DNA from: a virus
Reading direction: 5' to 3' (one strand)
DNA: 64,000 nt
IMG/VR virus record: IMGVR_UViG_3300025009_000050
Span: 62,001 to 126,000 of that record
Below are positions 26,947 through 35,720 of this stretch, piece by piece. The translations under genes and the position numbers were made by a program. Each line of letters begins with the position of its first letter. Positions within the stretch are counted from its first letter, which is position 1. The notes beneath the pieces are model-generated. The model made no database searches and was not told the DNA's origin. It saw only the letters and a program-made list of their open reading frames with translations.

Positions 26947-28420
26947 AAGTAGACAACCTATTATATGGGTTGTCACCTGGGAAGAGCATAGACTTGATTT
27001 AGCATTACATGAAATAGCTAAACACAATTATCTTGAATTCTCTACATGGACATTTGCTTCAGGGTTAAGTAAATTGGCAGGATCTGATAAGCCTATAATG
27101 CTTAACCCGATTGAGATACTTGAGATAATAGATCAGCACAATGTGGGAACAATGTTCGTATTGCGCGACTATCATTCATTCCTTAAAGATGCCCAGGTAG
27201 TAAGAAAGCTAAGAGATATAACAGAATCAAAATCAATATATAATCCAATAATTATTACGTCTCCAGTGCTCAATATACCTATTGAACTAGAAAAACTAGT
27301 ACATGTTATTGATTATACGTTACCAGGAGTAAAGGATATATCAATGATGGTAGATGAAGCTTTGGATTTTATAGAGGATAGAGATATAGATGTTGACTCC
27401 GTAGTTAAAGCCTGTCAAGGCTTAACTGCTGATGAGATAGAGAATGTATTTGCTAAATCTACTGTGGTATCTGGAACTTTAGACCCGGATATTATTTCAA
27501 ATGAGAAGAAACAGATAATTAGGAAGTCTGGTATTCTTGATTTATATGATGAAGCAGATGACTTTAACGATATAGGAGGAATGGATAATCTTAAACACTG
27601 GATAATGCAGCGTTCAAAGGCTTTCACAGAAGAAGCAAAAAGCTATGGGCTACAAACTCCTAAGGGAATGCTCTTACTAGGCATACCAGGCACAGGGAAA
27701 TCAATGATTTGCAAAGCTATATCTAACTTATGGAGAATGCCACTACTCAGATTGGACATAGGCAGAATGATGGCTGGAATAGTAGGTAGTTCAGAAGAGA
27801 ATATGCGTAAAGCAATCAGGTTAGCTGAAGCTTGTTCTCCATGTATACTCTTTATTGATGAGATTGAAAAGGGCCTATCTGGTATGGCTAGTTCAAACTT
27901 CTCAGACGCAGGAACCACCAGTAGATTAGTGTCTACACTACTACAATGGTTATCCGATAAGACATCACCAGTCTTTGTGGTAGCTACTGCAAATAGTATA
28001 GAAGAATTATCTCCTGAGTTGCTTCGTAAGGGAAGATTTGATGAGATATTCTTCCTGGATCTTCCTAACAAACTTGATAGAGAAGAGATAACTAAAATTC
28101 ATCTAACTAAACGTGGTCGTAATATTGAAGACTTCTACGTAAACGTAATAGCATCTGAAACTGTGGGCTTCTCTGGATCAGAAATAGAACAAGTAATAAT
28201 GGCGGCTATGTTTGATGTATATTCTAAAACTAATGGAGCTAGAGACATAAACACAGAAGATATATTAAACGCTGTCGGATCAACAAAACCTCTATCTGTC
28301 ACAATGAAAGAAAAAGTAGACAAACTTAGAAAATGGTGTTTAACGAGAGCTAGATTAGCATCTACAACAGTAGAAGATAATTCATTCTTACTAAAGCGGA
28401 AAAATAAAAGAGAGAAGTAG
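26912..28420 (+). CDS. Ycf46-like AAA+ ATPase
   Basis: TTG 26912; 502 residues. The first ~220 residues are a helical/P-loop-like region (IIWVVTWEEHRLDLALHEIA). The AAA+ domain has Walker A GIPGTGKS near residue 256, Walker B ILFIDEIEKG, sensor 1 ATANS, and arginine finger RKGRFDE. This two-part layout matches Ycf46-type ATPases. Downstream lie DUF1257 and DUF2997 genes, the same neighbourhood known in cyanobacteria and other phages. Function is not established. Confidence 0.85.
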   Translation: MIPSEELEILIKSRQPIIWVVTWEEHRLDLALHEIAKHNYLEFSTWTFASGLSKLAGSDKPIMLNPIEILEIIDQHNVGTMFVLRDYHSFLKDAQVVRKLRDITESKSIYNPIIITSPVLNIPIELEKLVHVIDYTLPGVKDISMMVDEALDFIEDRDIDVDSVVKACQGLTADEIENVFAKSTVVSGTLDPDIISNEKKQIIRKSGILDLYDEADDFNDIGGMDNLKHWIMQRSKAFTEEAKSYGLQTPKGMLLLGIPGTGKSMICKAISNLWRMPLLRLDIGRMMAGIVGSSEENMRKAIRLAEACSPCILFIDEIEKGLSGMASSNFSDAGTTSRLVSTLLQWLSDKTSPVFVVATANSIEELSPELLRKGRFDEIFFLDLPNKLDREEITKIHLTKRGRNIEDFYVNVIASETVGFSGSEIEQVIMAAMFDVYSKTNGARDINTEDILNAVGSTKPLSVTMKEKVDKLRKWCLTRARLASTTVEDNSFLLKRKNKREK

Positions 28421-28427
28421 GTGCTTT

Positions 28428-28862
28428 ATGTCTGGTGCTACAGAGGAAAATGACGGATTAAAGAAAATGATTGACGATTTATTCACTGAGAAAGAAATAC
28501 CTAGTGAACCTAGCGATAAAGACGAGAGACCTCGTCCTGTGATTGATCACCTAGTACCAAAAGAAAACAAGGAAGCTATAAATGCTTATATCAAAAAAGC
28601 TACTGAGGAATTAGAATTAATTCGTCTTGCCTTCTTAGATTTTCAGGAGAGCATTTCTGAATTAGTTGTATACCCTTATGTATATCACCAGATACAAGAA
28701 TTTGGTGAAGCTTGTATGGATCTAGTAGAAGTCTTGAATAACGATTTTGATACCGGAAAGATGTCAGACAAAGGTAAGAAAGATTACGAAAAGTTAAAGA
28801 AGCTTAGGGCAAATATTCTGTCCTCAATAAGACAGAAATATAGTAAAGAACTGGGGGAGTAA
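28428..28862 (+). CDS. Hypothetical helical protein of the AAA+ module
   Basis: ATG 28428 after GTAGGTGCTTT; 144 residues, charged and helical (INAYIKKATEELELIRLAF, DYEKLKKLRANILSSIRQK). No family recognised. Two bases from the DUF1257 gene. Confidence 0.6.
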   Translation: MSGATEENDGLKKMIDDLFTEKEIPSEPSDKDERPRPVIDHLVPKENKEAINAYIKKATEELELIRLAFLDFQESISELVVYPYVYHQIQEFGEACMDLVEVLNNDFDTGKMSDKGKKDYEKLKKLRANILSSIRQKYSKELGE

Positions 28863-28863
28863 C

Positions 28864-29238
28864 ATGAGTCACCTTGTAACTGTTGACTGTAAGATAGACT
28901 CTATTGAGGCACTATCAGAAGCATTAGTAGAGATGGGTTATGAGCCTGTCAGAAACGCTACCATCAGTAGTCGCTATTGGAATGACAAGAAAGTAGACCT
29001 TGGTATCCGTAAGGACGGAAAAACTATCACAATAGGATGGGTTAATGATGGCAATGACACCTATGATCTAATTGCTGATTGGTTCTGTACTGGAATTAAC
29101 CAGGGCGAATTCGTTGAAGCTGTTAATGTTGGCCATACGAAACACAAAACATCTTCATGGATGAAGAAAAATGGTTACAGTGTTAAGTATGAAACGAATA
29201 CGGATGGTAACTTGGTAGTTGTAGGAACACGCTGGTAA
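28864..29238 (+). CDS. DUF1257 (Ycf35-like) protein
   Basis: ATG 28864 after GGGGGAGTAAC; 124 residues. MSHLVTVDCKIDSIEALSEALVEMGYE is the DUF1257 signature, with DLGIRKDGKTITIGWVNDG and a C-terminal YxVKYETNxDGNLVVVGTRW. Family function unknown; partner of AAA+ and DUF2997 here. Confidence 0.8.
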   Translation: MSHLVTVDCKIDSIEALSEALVEMGYEPVRNATISSRYWNDKKVDLGIRKDGKTITIGWVNDGNDTYDLIADWFCTGINQGEFVEAVNVGHTKHKTSSWMKKNGYSVKYETNTDGNLVVVGTRW

Positions 29239-29499
29239 ATGGTTGAGCTAATAAAACTTGTCACTGGTAGCCTACCTCTAAATGTATTACATTTCAGTGA
29301 TCTTATCGCTATATACGATGAATATAGCGATAAGCGCTCTACCAAGTATCTGGTTTTAAAGAACAGATATGACAAACTTGGGTTTAAGAGCAGGACTCAA
29401 TTTCATAATGTACTTTCTTGCTCTTCATCTCCAGTTGTAATAAATGCAGGCTGTGTTTCGAACTATGAGGATTTGAAGAAACTATTTAGAGCAGAGTAA
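29239..29499 (+). CDS. Hypothetical protein
   Basis: ATG 29239 directly after the DUF1257 stop; 86 residues (VELIKLVTGSLPLNVLHFSDL). The stop codon lies in the loop of a terminator-like hairpin. No family recognised. Confidence 0.6.
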   Translation: MVELIKLVTGSLPLNVLHFSDLIAIYDEYSDKRSTKYLVLKNRYDKLGFKSRTQFHNVLSCSSSPVVINAGCVSNYEDLKKLFRAE

Positions 29500-29510
29500 A
29501 ACTCTGCTCT
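29488..29510 (+). terminator. Terminator-like hairpin at gene end
   Basis: AGAGCAGAG/CTCTGCTCT 9-bp stem with the loop TAAAA, which contains the upstream stop codon. The following ATACATAAAATT is AT-rich but has no clear T-run, so termination may be partial. Confidence 0.5.
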
Positions 29511-29535
29511 ATACATAAAATTAGGAGTGATTATA

Positions 29536-29733
29536 TTGGCTAAAGAAACAATCAAGGTAACGATAGATAAGCAAGGGAATGCAACTGTTGCTACTGAGAA
29601 CTTTACAGGCAAAGCATGTCAAGCAGCCACTAAAGAGTTAGAGGTTCAACTTGGTAAAGCAACTTCAGAGAAGTTTACTGCTGATTACTACAAACCTGAA
29701 CCAGATAGTAAGACTTGGGTCACTGGCAAATAA
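29536..29733 (+). CDS. DUF2997-like protein
   Basis: TTG 29536, eight bases after GGAG; 65 residues. AKETIKVTIDKQGNATVATENFTGKACQAATKELEVQLG matches DUF2997 (beta-hairpin then KCxxxTKxLE helix). It usually accompanies DUF1257 and an AAA+ ATPase, as here. Confidence 0.75.
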   Translation: MAKETIKVTIDKQGNATVATENFTGKACQAATKELEVQLGKATSEKFTADYYKPEPDSKTWVTGK

Positions 29734-29736
29734 ACA

Positions 29737-29765
29737 TTGTGCATTGTATAAATACATTATATAAT
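29737..29765 (+). promoter_or_regulatory. Possible weak promoter
   Basis: TTGTGC (29737-29742), 17 bases, TATAAT (29760-29765), within an ATACATTATATAATGTAT palindrome that could also be an operator. It lies 24 bases before the S1-protein gene. Confidence 0.4.
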
Positions 29766-29788
29766 GTATAAAAGAAAGGAGTAGATAT

Positions 29789-30865
29789 ATGAATTGGACA
29801 GAATCAGATCACATTGGCCTATATAGATATATAGAAGATAGAATTGATATGGCATCCCTTACAGAGCTGCTTGCAGACTATGCGTCAGAGAATGAATTTA
29901 CATTCGCAGAAGTTCAATCTGAGTATTCTAAAGCTAAAGCAGAGTTTTCAAAACTCAATTTTAGATTTGAGAAACTCATAACTGAAGCTATCCCTAAGTC
30001 AAAGAAGAGAGCAGAACAACTTGAGAAAACAAATGCACCTACTGATAGGTACTACGAGGAATGGGAAGAAGAAATCATTGATATTGCTCAAAGATTAAAG
30101 ATCATGTCTAGAACAGCACTCTCTAGATACTTAGAAGAGTTATTGCCGCATAGGACCTGGCGTGCATATATGTCTTACATGTCTCGTAAATCCAGGACTC
30201 TTGAAGATATACCTGCATATAAGTTAATCGAAGAACCCAAAGTGATTGAAGAACCTAAGGTAGTTGAAGAACTTAAGTCCATAGATAGTAATGGTGTTAG
30301 AGTAGGAGACATCGTACAGGGCTGTGTAACTAAGATATTAGATTTCGGAGCTATAGTAGTAACTGCTAATGGTAAACGTGGTTTATTACACATATCGGAA
30401 ATCACTAATAAATATGTGGAAGATGTTAATGAATACATTTTTGTTGGAATGAAAGTTGAATCAATGGTAATGTCAATAGACACTGATGGCAAGTTATCCC
30501 TGTCTACAAGACGATTAGGAGGCTTAAGAAAAGAAAATACTAATGAACAACGAGCACAGCAATTTGTTGATCAAGTAAATTCTTCTGATCATCGTCAAGA
30601 TAAGTATCGTAAGCTCATAGAGTCCGCAGTAGGGTTTAAGGTTCAAGATGTGATTCCGCATAATATTCCTGAGTACCTAAAATCAGAATTGAGAGGTGAG
30701 GACGTTATGGAAAGGAATGTATTAAACGAACTGGATAGTATAATAGCTTCAATCGGAGATACGTTGGAAAATCTTAAAACTTTTAGAGCTACTATCAACA
30801 ATAAGTTTACTGAGTTTGAGAAGATATCTAATCTCAAGAAACAACTTGCTGAGTTACTTTCATAG
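29789..30865 (+). CDS. S1-domain RNA-binding protein
   Basis: ATG 29789 after GAAAGGAGTAGATAT; 358 residues. The N-terminal ~150 residues are helical, then a repetitive VIEEPKVIEEPKVVEE linker. An S1 OB domain follows at ~170-240 (VGDIVQGCVTKILDFGAIVV, GLLHISEITNKYVEDV, LSLSTRRL), and then a C-terminal coiled coil. S1 domains bind single-stranded RNA and can influence translation initiation or RNA decay. It is the last gene before the strand switch. Confidence 0.8.
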   Translation: MNWTESDHIGLYRYIEDRIDMASLTELLADYASENEFTFAEVQSEYSKAKAEFSKLNFRFEKLITEAIPKSKKRAEQLEKTNAPTDRYYEEWEEEIIDIAQRLKIMSRTALSRYLEELLPHRTWRAYMSYMSRKSRTLEDIPAYKLIEEPKVIEEPKVVEELKSIDSNGVRVGDIVQGCVTKILDFGAIVVTANGKRGLLHISEITNKYVEDVNEYIFVGMKVESMVMSIDTDGKLSLSTRRLGGLRKENTNEQRAQQFVDQVNSSDHRQDKYRKLIESAVGFKVQDVIPHNIPEYLKSELRGEDVMERNVLNELDSIIASIGDTLENLKTFRATINNKFTEFEKISNLKKQLAELLS

Positions 30866-30924
30866 GAATTGTGATATTAATGAGTGCATTTTCGTATAAG
30901 GAATTAAACAGATCAGAGTAACAG

Positions 30925-30951
30925 TTAAGGGAGGCCATTGGCCTCCCTTAA
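30925..30951. terminator. Bidirectional terminator at the strand switch
   Basis: TTAAGGGAGGCC and GGCCTCCCTTAA form a perfect 12-bp stem with a 3-base loop; AA/TT flanks serve both directions. It separates converging transcription units. Confidence 0.8.
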
Positions 30952-30952
30952 T

Positions 30953-31885
30953 CTATTCCCATATACAGTGTTCAGGTGGTTTATCATCACGCCATCTATC
31001 AAACTTAGGATGGCGTAACTTACCAGATTTCAATATGTCATTACATTTAACTTCTACTACTCTATTAATATAGTTAGTAATATTCGCGGTCATATCATTT
31101 ATAGTATTTCTATCGAATCCGTCGAATGTTCCTCTATAAGTTAGTATACCATCTTTATATTGACTAAACTCTAGTTTAGCTACAAGATGACTATTATACT
31201 TACCCTTGCCCATCTCATAACCAGTAACAATGCCATCCAATGTTATCAACTTTTTAGCCTTTAGCATATCAGAAGATGCTTTACTATCCTCACATATCTT
31301 ATACTTACCAGATAGGCGCTTACGCATTAATCCCTCACTACCTGCTCCTGTCATTAACTCAAATAATGATTTGATATCAGTATCAGTAGGGCTATATTGT
31401 ATGGCAAGACCAATATGGTGATATGTACAATATGTCGATACTACTTTTGTTAAGATTTCTCTACGTATACGGAAAGGTAAATCAGTAACATATATTCCTC
31501 TATATTTTATAATATCATAGGCCATATAACATAGCATACCCTTGTCTTCTTGCACCTGAATGGCCCTGTGCGCTGTTCCAGAGCCCATTATAGAGCGTAA
31601 AGTATCAAAGTCATCATGTAATAGCTCTCCGTCAATTACAGTCCCGTATAAGGCTTGTATGTCGTATGAGGTTATGTGTGGTATGTAACTACCTTTCTCA
31701 GGTAGTAACCCAGTAACGTCTGATTTCCTTCTTCCAGTCATACCTATAAAATGAGGAAGAACGTGCAACAAGGCACGTTCACCATCGTACTTTAGTTCCC
31801 ATATCCATTCAGGATCTTGCCATACCTCTTCAGAACTATCAAGGTCAAAACTTTGAGCTCTCATAGGATAGAGTTGTTCTAACAT
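30953..31885 (-). CDS. ATP-dependent DNA ligase
   Basis: 310 residues. Motif I ELKYDGER with nucleotidyl Lys 32, motif III YMAYDIIKYRG, motif IV SEGLMRKR and motif V AKKLITLDGIVTGY are in order, followed by an OB-like C-terminus ending HPKFDRWRDDKPPEHC, typical of LigD-type ligase domains. Seals nicks in phage DNA replication or repair. Terminates at the bidirectional terminator. Confidence 0.88.
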   Translation of the reverse strand: MLEQLYPMRAQSFDLDSSEEVWQDPEWIWELKYDGERALLHVLPHFIGMTGRRKSDVTGLLPEKGSYIPHITSYDIQALYGTVIDGELLHDDFDTLRSIMGSGTAHRAIQVQEDKGMLCYMAYDIIKYRGIYVTDLPFRIRREILTKVVSTYCTYHHIGLAIQYSPTDTDIKSLFELMTGAGSEGLMRKRLSGKYKICEDSKASSDMLKAKKLITLDGIVTGYEMGKGKYNSHLVAKLEFSQYKDGILTYRGTFDGFDRNTINDMTANITNYINRVVEVKCNDILKSGKLRHPKFDRWRDDKPPEHCIWE

Positions 31886-31893
31886 AGGCCCTC

Positions 31894-32673
31894 CTATATT
31901 AATTCGTCAATAGAAGTATATGCTTTGCTACTATCACCCCAGCATAAACCATTATAACTACAATAGGTACACGCAAATGAGCTTCTACTATTCTCACGAG
32001 GAGGAATAACATTTTCCTTTGCACACTTATTAACATGCTCAATTTTCTTTACTAAGGTGTTCACTAAGGCTTCATCATATTCTACCCAGTATTCCCACTG
32101 TGCCTGTGTGTCTTTATTCTCATAGTAAATAACACCTTGTTTAATTCCACTGAGAAACATATAGATTTGTAGTTGTGCTATATGTTCTGGTTTAGCTTCC
32201 TTATTACAAACCCTATTAAATCCTTTGTTGTTAATACTTTTAAGCTCTACTAGAGCTACCTCGTTATTAGGACCTTCATATATCACTTCTCCGTCAGCAC
32301 CATAAAGCTTAATTATGTCCTTAGGAAACATATGTCTATAAGGATTTGGGTTTCTAATTACCGCATCAGTTCTTCCTGAGATATTTAAGTCTGCATTCCT
32401 GATTGTTAACTCAGGAGCAATCAGTATTTCAGCCTTATCAAACATCTCTTCCATTCTATGATGATAGTAATGCCCATTCTGGAATATCATTAGTGTTCTT
32501 GGTGCTATATCCGGCTCTGGATATCCAAGCATACTATATACAAGTTCTCTAGTACACTTTCCAATGGCAGAAGGGTGGAACTTCTTCATATCTCTATCGT
32601 TTTCCTTCTGCATCCTAACTAAGTAAGCATCCATTAATTCAATTATATGCCCCAAAATTCTCATCTCTCCCAA
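31894..32673 (-). CDS. Cas4/RecB-like PD-(D/E)xK nuclease
   Basis: Up to 259 residues; the frame starts at TTG 32673, with an internal ATG and TTG also possible. FHPSAIGKCTRELVY, ISGRTDAVI, ALVELKSI and QLQIYMFLSG give the nuclease motifs. A Cys in motif I region and CTYCSYNGLC at the C-terminus form the Fe-S-type Cys set of Cas4/AddB nucleases. Probably a DNA-end-processing exonuclease. The gene follows a strong promoter. Confidence 0.8.
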   Translation of the reverse strand: MGEMRILGHIIELMDAYLVRMQKENDRDMKKFHPSAIGKCTRELVYSMLGYPEPDIAPRTLMIFQNGHYYHHRMEEMFDKAEILIAPELTIRNADLNISGRTDAVIRNPNPYRHMFPKDIIKLYGADGEVIYEGPNNEVALVELKSINNKGFNRVCNKEAKPEHIAQLQIYMFLSGIKQGVIYYENKDTQAQWEYWVEYDEALVNTLVKKIEHVNKCAKENVIPPRENSRSSFACTYCSYNGLCWGDSSKAYTSIDELI

Positions 32674-32688
32674 TATACTATATACTCT

Positions 32689-32717
32689 ATATTACATTTA
32701 TATTACATCTATGTCAA
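32689..32717 (-). promoter_or_regulatory. SigA-type promoter (minus strand)
   Basis: Read on the - strand: TTGACA (32717-32712), 17 bases, TAATAT (32694-32689). It serves the Cas4-like nuclease and ligase genes and overlaps the end of the upstream gene. Confidence 0.72.
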
Positions 32718-33223
32718 GCGATAATCAGTTTATTGGACACTAAGTAGTCGAATAGATTAGTGTCTTGTATCCTGCTTATAAGATACTCTCTAGTCAAACT
32801 CTTATCATATCTTATATGTATTAGTGTGATACCTTTGACTACACATAATTGAGACTTGAGCGTATCACATTGCTGTAAATACAAGAACTGCTTCTTGGTC
32901 TTATGGAAGTATTTATTGAAACGATAATGTTGCGCACCTTGATATTCAAACCCTAATTTGATATCTGGATAGTATCTGTCTAGCTGCATAGGAGATCCTT
33001 TAGGGCTTTGTAACCATGAGTAATAGCCATTATTAATATAGTCTAGCTTTAGTATACTATCCAGTGTGTTAAACATTAACAGTTCACCATTACTAGATGA
33101 GTTTACCTTATGACTATAACCTTTCCTCTTACTCTTACATTCTTCACACTTAGTAGGCGGTTTAGTTTTATAGTAGATAGTATTACCACATGCACATTTA
33201 GTACTCTTTAGCAGATCAGCCAT
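32714..33223 (-). CDS. Zinc-ribbon endonuclease-like protein (Vsr/EDxHD-like fold)
   Basis: Start chosen at ATG 33223 (MADLLKSTKCACGN); an upstream in-frame TTG overlaps the previous gene. 169 residues. CACGN..CEEC is a zinc ribbon. QLDRYYPDIKLGFEYQGAQHYRFNKYF, then QQCDTLKSQLCVVKGITLIHIRYD, matches the Vsr/I-Bth0305I-like nuclease core (D, E/Q-x-QH, K). Likely a phage repair or homing-derived endonuclease. Confidence 0.65.
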   Translation of the reverse strand: MADLLKSTKCACGNTIYYKTKPPTKCEECKSKRKGYSHKVNSSSNGELLMFNTLDSILKLDYINNGYYSWLQSPKGSPMQLDRYYPDIKLGFEYQGAQHYRFNKYFHKTKKQFLYLQQCDTLKSQLCVVKGITLIHIRYDKSLTREYLISRIQDTNLFDYLVSNKLIIA

Positions 33224-33584
33224 TCCATCTAGCTTTTTTCTTACGAATGTCAACATGTGTGAACGTAGGATAAGTCCCTATACCATTAAAGCTAACTTTT
33301 TCAGCTAACTTAGCAACATTAGCTGGGGACAAACTACCTATGATTATATCTGCAGCAGTACCTTCCATATGTTCACTACCACTTACTCCACCAACAGTAG
33401 TGTTATGACTAGGACAACGATACCCACAAGTAAGAGTTACTGGAGCATTTACTAACATACGTAGCTTCTCTAATTTATTAACTAACTTAGTATCAACCTT
33501 AACCATCCCACAGCAATGACAAGCAAACTCTAGTTCATTAAAATGGGGGCTTAATTGTCTATCTGTTGCTTTCCAAGCTTTCAT
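33216..33584 (-). CDS. M15-family D-Ala-D-Ala peptidase
   Basis: ATG 33584 after GGAGGTAATTAAT; 122 residues. GYRCPSHNTTVGGVSGSEHMEGTAADI and GIGTYPTFTHVDIR supply the zinc His-Asp-His set of peptidase M15 (VanY / DUF882-like). It cleaves cell-wall stem peptides; here separated from the holin/amidase cassette, so possibly a second endolysin or a virion enzyme. No signal peptide. Confidence 0.85.
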   Translation of the reverse strand: MKAWKATDRQLSPHFNELEFACHCCGMVKVDTKLVNKLEKLRMLVNAPVTLTCGYRCPSHNTTVGGVSGSEHMEGTAADIIIGSLSPANVAKLAEKVSFNGIGTYPTFTHVDIRKKKARWNG

Positions 33585-33585
33585 A

Positions 33586-34362
33586 TTAATTACCTCCTGT
33601 TTTAAGTAAGTTAACAGCTTTCCTTCTATGGATGAATATAGTATTAACATGCATCTTCAGCTTACTAGCTATCTTCTGATCAGTTAATCCATCTATATAA
33701 TAATGTTTAACAATTGACCTTTGGAGTGGAGTAAGTGCAATGAACATATCGCTGCAAGTTATTCCTTCTATCCAGCTATTATCTAGCTCATCTTCAATAA
33801 CTAACATTAAGACATCATCAAAGTCAATGTCTTTCTTGTAATCTTCGTATTCTGATATAACGTCAGTATCGTCATATCTTATGTTCATATATGCCTTATA
33901 TGACAGCGGGTCCTTGATAGTTTCTATTAGGTTACGATGTAATTCATATCTAAATGAGTTATAGATATAACCACAGAAGTTGGTTTTTACTCCACCTTTC
34001 TTCCACCTCTTAGCCAAAGTAAGAAAGGTTACTCGTAGTTCCTGTTTTATATCGTCAGAAGACATACAGGAACAAGTCTGTGATAGGAATGAAGCAGTTT
34101 TATGCGCTTCATTCCTAATACCAACAGATTGATTAGTTTTAGTCAAGTTCTTCCTTATCTCTTCATCAGCTATAAATAAGCTGATGAACTTACATGAATC
34201 CTTGTCATTAAGGTTTAAAAGCCCATCCTGTATTATCTTAAGGAACTTAATGAGATATGGCTCGAATGCATCAAGAAGGAGTATTCCACAACTATTGTCT
34301 CCTTCTTGATATCTAATTACTAGTTCATCTATATGATCATACCACTGTTTACTATTCCTCAT
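33586..34362 (-). CDS. Sigma-70-like RNA polymerase sigma factor
   Basis: 258 residues. LLDAFEPYLIKFLKII and QELRVTFLTLAKRWKKGG resemble region 2. The end has a region-4 helix-turn-helix: LTPLQRSIVKHYYIDGLTDQKIASKLKMHVNTIFIHRRKAV. Phage sigma factors redirect host polymerase to later genes; divergent but consistent. Target promoters not identified. Confidence 0.75.
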   Translation of the reverse strand: MRNSKQWYDHIDELVIRYQEGDNSCGILLLDAFEPYLIKFLKIIQDGLLNLNDKDSCKFISLFIADEEIRKNLTKTNQSVGIRNEAHKTASFLSQTCSCMSSDDIKQELRVTFLTLAKRWKKGGVKTNFCGYIYNSFRYELHRNLIETIKDPLSYKAYMNIRYDDTDVISEYEDYKKDIDFDDVLMLVIEDELDNSWIEGITCSDMFIALTPLQRSIVKHYYIDGLTDQKIASKLKMHVNTIFIHRRKAVNLLKTGGN

Positions 34363-34586
34363 TATATTCCTCTGTCTTCTAATTCTCCGAGAAGTCTTCC
34401 CATGATTCTATCCACTCGTTCATCTTCACTTACCTCATAAAGACCTAGTATCTCACGGACTACTGAGCCAGGATCGTCTAAACAAACAACAATTGAGATT
34501 AATTCATTTAATAGATCATTCTCCATTATTTCAATAAACTCTTCAATCGTTAACTTAATACCTGAATTATTCTTGTAAATATACAT
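34362..34586 (-). CDS. Small acidic hypothetical protein
   Basis: 74 residues, ATG 34586 after AAGGAGGACAATA, one base overlap with the sigma gene. The sequence EEFIEIMENDLLNELISIVV is helical and acidic. It could be an anti-sigma-like partner by position; this is inference. Confidence 0.55.
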   Translation of the reverse strand: MYIYKNNSGIKLTIEEFIEIMENDLLNELISIVVCLDDPGSVVREILGLYEVSEDERVDRIMGRLLGELEDRGI

Positions 34587-34647
34587 TATTGTCCTCCTTG
34601 TTAAAGACCTAGCCCATCTTACCTATATTCTCATCCCCTTAGGTCAA

Positions 34648-34857
34648 TTAGTTATAATATGGGTTACACTTCACAGTCCATATACCTTGTTCCGTTAAGA
34701 ATGGTTTATCTTCAACTATGAATTCATCTGTATCTTCCCAGATCACGGCTTCACCATCGGATTCAAACAGTCTGAATATATCTTTGTCCTCTAACATCAT
34801 GAATTCTATATCATTCCAACCATCATTAGCTTTAACCTGAGTTCTTCTATGATTCAT
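34648..34857 (-). CDS. Hypothetical protein
   Basis: ATG 34857 follows GGGAGGAAGTT; 69 residues (MNHRRTQVKANDGWNDIEF, ending CNPYYN). Acidic beta-rich. No family recognised. Confidence 0.58.
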   Translation of the reverse strand: MNHRRTQVKANDGWNDIEFMMLEDKDIFRLFESDGEAVIWEDTDEFIVEDKPFLTEQGIWTVKCNPYYN

Positions 34858-34867
34858 AACTTCCTCC

Positions 34868-34960
34868 CTATCGTACAATATTTATTAACGAATTTATCAA
34901 TAGATAAATGCCAGTACAGAATACTGTAATAATAACTAGTAGAGGGACTATACCGTCCAT
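34868..34960 (-). CDS. 30-residue membrane peptide
   Basis: ATG 34960, stop TAG at 34868. MDGIVPLLVIITVFCTGIYL is one hydrophobic segment. The start directly follows the RuvC stop region with AAAGGA ahead. Too short for certainty; possible lysis-timing or membrane peptide. Confidence 0.45.
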   Translation of the reverse strand: MDGIVPLLVIITVFCTGIYLLINSLINIVR

Positions 34961-34963
34961 ACA

Positions 34964-35425
34964 TCACATTCCTTTATTCTTTTCTTTTTGATGGCAATAA
35001 GCTATGGCTATTGCATCAGCAACATTGTCATTTATGTCCATTAAGTTGAACCTATCACTAATCACAGATATAACTTCTTCCTTGGTAGCATTTCCTTTAC
35101 CTGCAGCTTTAAGCTTGATAGTAGAAGGCCAGTAATATTTTATCTCTATGCCATGCTGCTGACAAGCTAGCATTATTACACCACGTACTTGAGATAAAGT
35201 CTTTATAGTCTCTTTCCTAGGTCCAAGATATTGATTTTCACAAGCTACTTCTGTAAGATTATACTGCTCTAGTACTTGTTTGATTCCATCGTACATACAT
35301 GTGATCTTCTCTTGGTTAGACATTGACCTTTTAGTTTTAATATAGCCATGAGCTACTAACTCACCATCATCATTAATAATTCCCCACCCAGTACACGCAG
35401 TACTGGGATCGATTCCTAGTACCAC
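34964..35425 (-). CDS. ruvC: RuvC-like Holliday junction resolvase
   Basis: 153 residues. GIDPSTACTGWGII (Asp 6), VACENQYLG (Glu 63) and DNVADAIAIAYCH (terminal Asp) are the catalytic carboxylates of RuvC, with the basic segment KLKAAGKGNATKEEV. Phage RuvC resolves branched DNA before packaging. The phage also encodes a separate PD-(D/E)xK resolvase-like protein (23952). Confidence 0.9.
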   Translation of the reverse strand: MVLGIDPSTACTGWGIINDDGELVAHGYIKTKRSMSNQEKITCMYDGIKQVLEQYNLTEVACENQYLGPRKETIKTLSQVRGVIMLACQQHGIEIKYYWPSTIKLKAAGKGNATKEEVISVISDRFNLMDINDNVADAIAIAYCHQKEKNKGM

Positions 35426-35426
35426 A

Positions 35427-35720
35427 TTAATCTTCCTCCGATAGGTCTATTTCGTAATAAATATACTTTTCTTTGTAGACTGGAACACATATTTCTACCT
35501 CAGCTTGCTCAAGGTACTTCCCGCATGCTAAGCATACCCAGTCTCTTCCCCATATATCTTCATTGTCGTACTCTAGATGAAATACATGAGTGTTCTCCTC
35601 TGTCCCACAATCAGGACATATGATGTTTATATAGGCCACGTTATATACTCTCCTAAAGTCTCTTAGTCTGTCTATAAGAGTCAAGCATAAACTCCTTGGT
35701 TCTATTGTCAGGCTTTTCAT
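35427..35720 (-). CDS. Small zinc-ribbon protein
   Basis: ATG 35720, eight bases after GGAG and overlapping the metallopeptidase end; 97 residues. CPDCGTEENTHVF and CLACGKYLEQ are the two knuckles. C-terminus acidic. Function unknown. Confidence 0.6.
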   Translation of the reverse strand: MKSLTIEPRSLCLTLIDRLRDFRRVYNVAYINIICPDCGTEENTHVFHLEYDNEDIWGRDWVCLACGKYLEQAEVEICVPVYKEKYIYYEIDLSEED

